A stretch of 44,018 bases of DNA from a virus. This document shows, piece after piece, positions 39,177 through 44,018 of the stretch. A program made the translations under genes and the position numbers. Positions within the stretch are counted from its first letter, which is position 1. Every line of letters starts with the position of its first letter. The notes beneath the pieces are model-generated. The model worked only from the letters and a program-made list of their open reading frames with translations. It did not search any database and had not been told where the DNA came from. Location of the stretch: positions 1 to 44,018 of the IMG/VR virus record IMGVR_UViG_3300034072_000527. One strand, given 5' to 3'.

Positions 39177-40010
39177 GGCCCATCCGCGCAACATGCTGGG
39201 AACCCACGGAATAATCCGCGATCCGTCCATGTCGCTGTGCTTGAGAATACGGGCCAGATTGACCTGCGTGATGGCGTCCTGTTCCGTCAGGCCTGCCTTG
39301 AGGTAGGCGGACACGACCCGAGTCCACGCAGGGTCCTCGCTGGCCCCGAGGGACCAAGTCGTCTCGACGGTTCCTGCGCGTTTCCCTCGGGTGATCTCCC
39401 GGTGGGACACGAACCACTGCTCCCCATCAAGGATACGATCAGCCGCCTTCGGGCCACAGCCAGGGCACCCGGGGTACCCGTCGGTCTGGTCGCCGGTCAG
39501 CGCCTGCCAGAGCATGAAGCGTTCAGCCTGATCGGGGGTGATGGTGCGGACCTTGGTGTCCTTGTTCGGGTTGAACAGGAGGCCGGGGATGGTCTGCATG
39601 TCCTTGTCGGCGGACACGATGATTCGCTCGCCCTCGTGAGGCTCGGTCGACAGGATGCCCATGACGTCGTCGGCTTCGAGACGGGGCCGCATCGCGGTCT
39701 TGAACTCCGACGCGAGCCATTCCTTGAGGTCGTAGAGGTGCTGCGGGCGCTCGGTCCCGACGCGGTTCTGCTTGTATCGGGGCCACACCTGCTCGCGGAA
39801 GTTCTGCACGTCGTCAGACAGGCAGACGATCACGGCGTCAGCCTTGAGCTGCTCGGCGAAGCCATCAATGGCGTCGGCGGCGGCCCGTTTGGCTGCGTCG
39901 AAATCGGCCACCTGCGACGTGACGCCATCGCCCCAATCGTACTTCCGCTGGTTCGCGGCAGAGGACTGGTAGGCGATGATGTCAGCGTCGATCAGGAGGG
40001 TGCGGCTCAA
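39171..40010 (-). CDS. 5'-3' exonuclease (T7 gp6-like)
   Basis: A 279-residue FEN-like nuclease (T7 gp6 has 300). Metal-binding acidic residues lie in LLIDADIIAYQSS, PRLEADDVMGILST and VSADKDMQTI, with the H3TH-like DGYPGCPGCGPKAADRIL. It removes RNA primers and degrades host DNA. Starts at TTG 40010, whose TTGA overlaps the preceding stop. Its own stop lies inside the late promoter. Confidence 0.93.
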   Translation of the reverse strand: MSRTLLIDADIIAYQSSAANQRKYDWGDGVTSQVADFDAAKRAAADAIDGFAEQLKADAVIVCLSDDVQNFREQVWPRYKQNRVGTERPQHLYDLKEWLASEFKTAMRPRLEADDVMGILSTEPHEGERIIVSADKDMQTIPGLLFNPNKDTKVRTITPDQAERFMLWQALTGDQTDGYPGCPGCGPKAADRILDGEQWFVSHREITRGKRAGTVETTWSLGASEDPAWTRVVSAYLKAGLTEQDAITQVNLARILKHSDMDGSRIIPWVPSMLRGWAN

Positions 40011-40288
40011 TCCGGATCACCGAAGTGGTGGCCGAGGCCTGACTGGCGGACCCGCATGGAGCATAGGGCCTGCCACACCGACCGCCCATTGAACAGGCGG
40101 CGGATCACGTAGGAACGCACGAGGCTGATGGCGGTGAAGGCGAGGCCGATCAGGACGTTCTGCCCGAGGGTCATGGAGACCCCGAGGACCGCCGGGAGGA
40201 TCAGCCAGTTGGCGACGGTGGAGACCACGAGGCCGATGATGATGTTCACCACCGACTCCATCAGACTGTCGATCCGGGATTGGTTCAT
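40007..40288 (-). CDS. Two-helix membrane protein (DUF7220-like)
   Basis: A 93-residue protein beginning MNQSRIDSLMESVVNIIIGL, with two membrane helices (about 14-36 and 44-61) and a polar tail. The pattern QSR...S..E...N..IG....LGQN..IG..FTA.S..R.Y..RR is that of a phage family of unknown function (DUF7220, named from memory). ATG overlaps the stop of the small zinc-motif gene. Confidence 0.75.
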   Translation of the reverse strand: MNQSRIDSLMESVVNIIIGLVVSTVANWLILPAVLGVSMTLGQNVLIGLAFTAISLVRSYVIRRLFNGRSVWQALCSMRVRQSGLGHHFGDPD

Positions 40289-40443
40289 GTGGACCGCCTT
40301 TCGACACGGTTGCATTTCAAGCAGCGCCGCTGCTGGACCCGGATGGGGATGGCGAAGACGATGTGGGTGTACGGCTGGACTTCCCGCTTGGTCGCCTCTT
40401 CGACGTCTTCCCACTTGTCCCATCGGTGCATCAGGCACCTCAT
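40285..40443 (-). CDS. Small Cys/Trp protein, possible zinc ribbon
   Basis: A 52-residue protein with C3, H6, W8, W11 near the start (MRCLMHRWDKWEDV) and CLKCN near the end, a spacing that fits one zinc site. Similar short phage proteins exist without known role. Coupled at both ends by ATGA overlaps. Confidence 0.65.
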   Translation of the reverse strand: MRCLMHRWDKWEDVEEATKREVQPYTHIVFAIPIRVQQRRCLKCNRVERRST

Positions 40444-40691
40444 TCCGGGTCCACCTCAAGCGACGTCAGGAGCGCCTCGTGACGCTCCCGGAGGAAGTTC
40501 ACCACCGCGTCGAAGTCGTTCGACGACAGCGGGATCGAGGTGATGCCAGCGTACTGGGTGTTGAGGGTCAGCTGCCCTCCCCGGTCGTATCCGCCCAGCC
40601 CGTCGAGGTAGCTGAGTGCGTTGATGCTGGCGGCGGCGACGCGGACTTCCTTGCGGGTGATCCGTCCGGGGCTGTCGAGTTCCGGCAGCAT
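40440..40691 (-). CDS. Hypothetical 83-residue protein
   Basis: Begins MLPELDSPGRITRKEVRVAA; its ATG shares a base with the upstream stop (TGATG). Mixed alpha/beta, no domain recognised. A longer frame upstream overlaps the 39-residue gene and is rejected. Confidence 0.65.
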   Translation of the reverse strand: MLPELDSPGRITRKEVRVAAASINALSYLDGLGGYDRGGQLTLNTQYAGITSIPLSSNDFDAVVNFLRERHEALLTSLEVDPE

Positions 40692-40810
40692 CACGACACG
40701 AAGCTCGCGAGCAGCTCCAGCTCGAAGCCGAAGACGATGCCGTTCGAGAGGATGCGGTCGATCACGTCCTGCAGGTTCCACGGCAGGCCTGCGTAGTTGA
40801 CGATCTTCAT
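40691..40810 (-). CDS. Hypothetical 39-residue protein
   Basis: Peptide MKIVNYAGLPWNLQDVIDRI followed by a short helical end. The ATG overlaps the outer spanin stop (ATGA) and the stop overlaps the next ATG. Coupling is the main support. Confidence 0.6.
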   Translation of the reverse strand: MKIVNYAGLPWNLQDVIDRILSNGIVFGFELELLASFVS

Positions 40811-41085
40811 GGCTTGATCTCCGTTGGACAGGGGCTGTTGTTCGCGGCGCGCAGCCGGGTGTTCTCGGCCTTGAGCAGCTCGATCCGGGCAGCCGCCACG
40901 GCAGCCTTGCGGGCCACGTTGGCGTCAGGCTCGGCGACCGGCAGTTCCGTTGCGGGAACCTGCTCGATCTCGCAGGGCACCGGGATGGGGATGCGGACTT
41001 CCTTGGGAAGCTCGGGCGTGGTGGCGCAGGCCGGGACGAGCAGGATGATGCCCATCGCGACCAGCCAGCGTTGCAAGCGGGTCAT
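40807..41085 (-). CDS. Outer-membrane spanin lipoprotein (Rz1/o-spanin-like)
   Basis: A 92-residue lipoprotein: basic start MTRLQRW, hydrophobic segment VAMGIILLV and lipobox VPAC with acylated Cys19. The mature part is Pro-rich near the start (RIPIPVPCE), as in Rz1 proteins, and helical at the end. With the inner spanin at 41197 it would fuse inner and outer membranes in the last step of lysis. Separate from, not nested in, the inner spanin gene. Confidence 0.82.
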   Translation of the reverse strand: MTRLQRWLVAMGIILLVPACATTPELPKEVRIPIPVPCEIEQVPATELPVAEPDANVARKAAVAAARIELLKAENTRLRAANNSPCPTEIKP

Positions 41086-41086
41086 G

Positions 41087-41200
41087 TCAGATATCCTTGA
41101 GAAGCACGTAGCAGGCGAGGAAAAGCCCGATTAAGGCGGTGACGATCAGGCCCCCGAGGCCCCCGAGGGCGACGACGAGGGCGAAGTCGATGGGCGTCAT
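41087..41200 (-). CDS. 37-residue membrane peptide within the spanin cassette
   Basis: One hydrophobic helix (FALVVALGGLGGLIVTALIGL, residues 6-30) between the inner and outer spanin genes. The ATG overlaps the inner spanin stop. It may be a pinholin-like or regulatory peptide, or the true holin; the sequence cannot decide. Confidence 0.6.
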   Translation of the reverse strand: MTPIDFALVVALGGLGGLIVTALIGLFLACYVLLKDI

Positions 41201-41562
41201 TGCGTGACTTCTCCCAAGATGTGGTCGGCGACCACACAGGCTTCTGCGGGGTCCGTGGGGATCGGGGTGGCGAGGTAATCGCTGGCCTTGATCTCCAGCT
41301 TGATCGCCTGCTTCTCGGCAGCCTTGAGACCGGCGAGGTAGACGTCGCGGTTCATGGCGGCGGCGGCTTCGAGAGCGAGGACGGCGTCGTTCTGGTTCTC
41401 GATCAGCTTGCCGAGGGTGGACACCTGCGACCGGGCCAGATCGCGCTCGGCGGTTCGGGCGTCGATCTGCGAGTGCAGGCCGGTGATGTAGAGGAACCCG
41501 GCGACGATGGTGGCGACAAGCGCCATCCACTGCCAGTTCCCCGCGAGGAAGCGGAGGATCAT
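41197..41562 (-). CDS. Inner-membrane spanin (Rz/i-spanin-like)
   Basis: A 121-residue protein with an N-terminal membrane anchor (residues 12-30, WMALVATIVAGFLYITGLH) and a periplasmic coiled coil (SQIDARTAERDLARSQVSTL onward), the Rz topology. It pairs with the lipoprotein gene at 40807. In T7 the spanins (18.5/18.7) are near terminase; here they sit between DNA polymerase and exonuclease. ATG overlaps the upstream stop. Confidence 0.82.
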   Translation of the reverse strand: MILRFLAGNWQWMALVATIVAGFLYITGLHSQIDARTAERDLARSQVSTLGKLIENQNDAVLALEAAAAMNRDVYLAGLKAAEKQAIKLEIKASDYLATPIPTDPAEACVVADHILGEVTQ

Positions 41563-41765
41563 GAGGGTTTCCTTAGGTCCGCCAGAGACATGGTCAGGTC
41601 CATGCTGGCGCGCTTGAGGGCGGCGGTGGCGCGGGTGTCGTTGATGACGAAGTAGCTGCGACTTTCGCCGAACTTGCGAAGCTCGAAGGCTTCGATGGCG
41701 GGGTTGACCCGGTCGAGGAAACGCTGTGCTTCCTGCGCGGCCTTGACGATCTTCTCTGGGTTCAT
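41559..41765 (-). CDS. Hypothetical 68-residue protein
   Basis: A helical, charged protein (MNPEKIVKAAQEAQRFLDRV...). Both ends overlap neighbours by ATGA. No family recognised. Confidence 0.68.
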   Translation of the reverse strand: MNPEKIVKAAQEAQRFLDRVNPAIEAFELRKFGESRSYFVINDTRATAALKRASMDLTMSLADLRKPS

Positions 41766-42073
41766 GGGGTTGCTCCGTAGAAATCGGCCAGCGCCCGAAG
41801 CTCGTCTGGTGACAGATCGTTCTTCGCCCGGTTGGCCCGGTTGGATATGACCACGACGTTGCCGGGCACGTAGCCACGGGACGGGACGATGCGGTCGAGT
41901 GTGGGGGAGTTTCCGCCCGGCCCCTTCGATCCCAGAGAGCGCACCAGCAGTGTCCCCAAGACGGGGCAGTACACTGGGATTTCGATGTCGCTCTCTTGGA
42001 GGTCGAAGGGGACGTTCTGACGCTTTGCTCGCTGCCTTGCGGCTTTGAGCATTGCGCGTTTGGGACAGGTCAT
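41762..42073 (-). CDS. HNH homing endonuclease next to DNA polymerase
   Basis: A 103-residue short form: MTCPKRAMLKAARQRAKRQN, then CPVLGTLL, SPTLDRIVPSRGYVPGNV and VISNRANRAKND. The N-terminal zinc ribbon of the 3966-4409 relative is missing, leaving one CPK start. ATG 42073 lies one base after the polymerase stop. It probably protects or spreads with the polymerase gene. Confidence 0.85.
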   Translation of the reverse strand: MTCPKRAMLKAARQRAKRQNVPFDLQESDIEIPVYCPVLGTLLVRSLGSKGPGGNSPTLDRIVPSRGYVPGNVVVISNRANRAKNDLSPDELRALADFYGATP

Positions 42074-42074
42074 G

Positions 42075-44018
42075 TCAGTGGCTGTCGGCCCAGCTGTCGC
42101 CAGCATCGAAGGAACCGGCAAGCTCGACGCGCATACCGTAGGCTTCGCCCGCAGCGCGGATCGAGGCCTTCGCCAGCTCGCCGATCTCATCGACCAGATG
42201 CTCGGGGATTTCCATCTGGAACTCGTCGTGGACGTTGGCGACGAAGCCCATGACGTCGTCCCCTCTGGTCCACGCGCCGGTCAGCCGGTCAGGCACCCAG
42301 CCCCGCTCCATCAGCCAGTCGGCCAAGATCGCGAGGGCTTTCTTCATGACCACCGCGCCGCCGCCCTGCAGGAGGGTGTTGAGCGCGGAGTGCTGGGAAC
42401 GGACATGCAGCTTCCCGCCGTCGAGGGTGGTGAGAACGCCGTCCCGTCGGGCGAGCCGCTTGACCCGGTCTTGCAACTTGCCGAGAGCCGGGAGGCCTTC
42501 CTCGACGCGGGCACGGGCTGCCTTGCCTAGGGCGGCGATGGTGCCTTCCTTGAAGGCGAGCCAGTCGTCGGGCTTCCGCTTTCCTTTGGCGACGAGAGCG
42601 TCGAACCGCTTGCGGGTCTTGAGGTTGAAGGACTCGCGCTGCTCACCCGTCATGTCCTCGACGATCACCATGCCCAGCTTGAGCAGGCCAGCGCCATAGA
42701 GGTAGGCGTAAATCCACGTCTTGGCGGAGTTGCGGGAGTTGAGTTGGATCAGCCGCTGGTTCACGGTGTGAACGTCGGTGCCATCTTCCTTCTTCCCGTC
42801 GACGACCGCGCGGCCATATTCACCGCCGTCGTCCTTCGCCATGTAGTGGGCCAGCATACGCAGCTCCAGCCCCTCTGCGTCGCAGCCGCCCAGCTTGCAG
42901 CCGGGGCGTACGGTGAACAGCGAGCGGCTTTCTTTGCCGTAGGGCACCACGCCTCGTGCGTTTACGAGCGAGGGCACCTGCGCCATGTTCGGCTTCGAGT
43001 GCGTCATGCGCCGGGTGATGGCCCCGAGGGTGTTCACGTCGCCGTGGATACGCCCGTCGGCTTCGACCATCTTGAGCCATGCGTTGTCGCCGTCGGCCAG
43101 CTGCCCAAGCCGCTTCTCGACCGTGAGGTAGTCGATCAGCACCTTGGCTTCGGCGATGTGGTCCAGCGAGCCGAGCGTCGTTTCGTCGACCTTTGGCTGG
43201 CCCTTGTCGGTGAACTCGATAGGCTGCCAGTCGTAGAGCGTCTGCAGGCGGTTGGCGATCTGCAGGCGGCTGCCGGGGTTGAACGAGACCAGCTTGGTCT
43301 TGGTCATGGGGACCCCGGCGACGTAGCCGCGCTTCGCGTCGTTCCGCTTGGGAACGAACACCACGGGCTGGCCGCCTTTCTTCTCGGCCTCATACCAAGG
43401 CGGGAAGGCGTCGCGGAGAGCGTCCATTAGCTCGGCCTTGCGACCGCGCAGCTCTCGCTCCAACTCGGTCGCGGCGTCCACATCGAAGCGGAAGCCGTAG
43501 GCCGTCTGCATGGCGATAAGCTCTTGGGTGCGCTGCTCCAGCTCTTCGCACTCTTCGGAGACCGGGCGCTCCAGGCACTTCTCCCACAGGGCATAGTTGG
43601 TGACCGGGTCCTGTTCCGCGTAGGTTTCCATCTCCTGCGTGAAGCTGTGCCACTCGCCGTCGTAGTCCGCCTTGAGGACCCCGAGGCGGAAGCCCCACGC
43701 CTTGAGCGTGTTCGCGCCGACCATCGATCCCGTGAACTCCGGCGGGCGCTTGCCGCGCCTGATGGCCTTGCTGTCGATCTCGCGCAGGTTCGGCCAGCGG
43801 AGCCGGGCCATAACCATCGTGTCGCGGATCGTGGTGGTAAACGGGATGCGGAACCACGGGTAGACCTTCTGGAGCGCCGGAAGGTCGAAGCGGATGATGT
43901 TGTGCCCGATCAGGAGGCTCTGCTCCATGAGCAACTGGCAGCCCTCTTCGAGGGTACCGTCGCGGGGCGCAGGGGAACCGTCGGCGAACTTGCCGCCGTT
44001 GAAGCGGAGGCGCTTTTG
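42075..44018 (-). CDS. DNA polymerase (T7 gp5-like), main part
   Basis: Continues from 1-210; full length is about 674 residues (T7 gp5 has 704). The exonuclease domain continues with HNIIRFDLPALQKVYPWF. The polymerase domain shows motif A GGCDAEGLELRMLAHYM, motif B KTWIYAYLYGAGLLKLG and motif C FVANVHDEFQMEIPEHL with its catalytic Asp. It copies the phage genome with the primase-helicase and single-stranded DNA-binding protein. Whether host thioredoxin is used as in T7 cannot be told. Bases 43893-44018 duplicate the start of the window. Confidence 0.97.
   Translation of the reverse strand, partial: QKRLRFNGGKFADGSPAPRDGTLEEGCQLLMEQSLLIGHNIIRFDLPALQKVYPWFRIPFTTTIRDTMVMARLRWPNLREIDSKAIRRGKRPPEFTGSMVGANTLKAWGFRLGVLKADYDGEWHSFTQEMETYAEQDPVTNYALWEKCLERPVSEECEELEQRTQELIAMQTAYGFRFDVDAATELERELRGRKAELMDALRDAFPPWYEAEKKGGQPVVFVPKRNDAKRGYVAGVPMTKTKLVSFNPGSRLQIANRLQTLYDWQPIEFTDKGQPKVDETTLGSLDHIAEAKVLIDYLTVEKRLGQLADGDNAWLKMVEADGRIHGDVNTLGAITRRMTHSKPNMAQVPSLVNARGVVPYGKESRSLFTVRPGCKLGGCDAEGLELRMLAHYMAKDDGGEYGRAVVDGKKEDGTDVHTVNQRLIQLNSRNSAKTWIYAYLYGAGLLKLGMVIVEDMTGEQRESFNLKTRKRFDALVAKGKRKPDDWLAFKEGTIAALGKAARARVEEGLPALGKLQDRVKRLARRDGVLTTLDGGKLHVRSQHSALNTLLQGGGAVVMKKALAILADWLMERGWVPDRLTGAWTRGDDVMGFVANVHDEFQMEIPEHLVDEIGELAKASIRAAGEAYGMRVELAGSFDAGDSWADSH

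Overview
The window is essentially one complete genome of a T7-like podovirus (Autographiviridae type), assembled as a circle. The last 126 bases repeat bases 4-129, so the unique length is about 43.89 kb and the DNA polymerase gene runs across the artificial join. Every convincing gene is on the minus strand. High G+C, the gene families and the Shine-Dalgarno sites point to a Gram-negative, probably alphaproteobacterial, host; that host guess is inference.

Read along the minus strand, the genetic map starts in the gene-free stretch 14.6-15.8 kb. This holds a host-type promoter, tandem repeats and probably the physical genome ends. It is followed by small early genes (14.6-12.0 kb), a MarR-like regulator, a small gene, a tyrosine integrase (10.0-11.3 kb) and a single-subunit RNA polymerase (7.2-9.7 kb). 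Next come DNA metabolism genes (7.2 kb to 0.9 kb): single-stranded DNA-binding protein, RusA resolvase, amidase and primase-helicase. After the join follow DNA polymerase, spanins and 5'-3' exonuclease (44.0-39.2 kb). The virion genes run from 39.1 to 18.8 kb: portal, scaffold, capsid, tail tubes, internal virion proteins and tail fibres. Small membrane proteins including a probable holin, then the terminase subunits, close the map at 15.8 kb. Most genes are coupled by ATGA, GTGA or TGATG overlaps.

The genes suggest the usual T7 programme: host RNA polymerase reads the early block, then the phage polymerase recognises five copies of a near-identical promoter (core TTAACACGCACT[A/C]TCGG). Four copies point along the genes and one, at 15.54 kb, points backwards. 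Intrinsic terminators stand just before the DNA polymerase gene, at the start of the virion operon and after the capsid gene.

The main departures from T7 suggest a temperate or lysogeny-capable phage: an intact integrase, a MarR-like regulator, and a 3' half of a tRNA-Trp gene that could be attP. Six copies of a 15-bp dyad (TTCGAC-N3-GTGGAA) lie at the early promoter, in front of the regulator gene, on both sides of the RNA polymerase gene and on both sides of the first early gene. They look like an undescribed operator set. Four free-standing HNH homing endonuclease genes are inserted next to essential genes.
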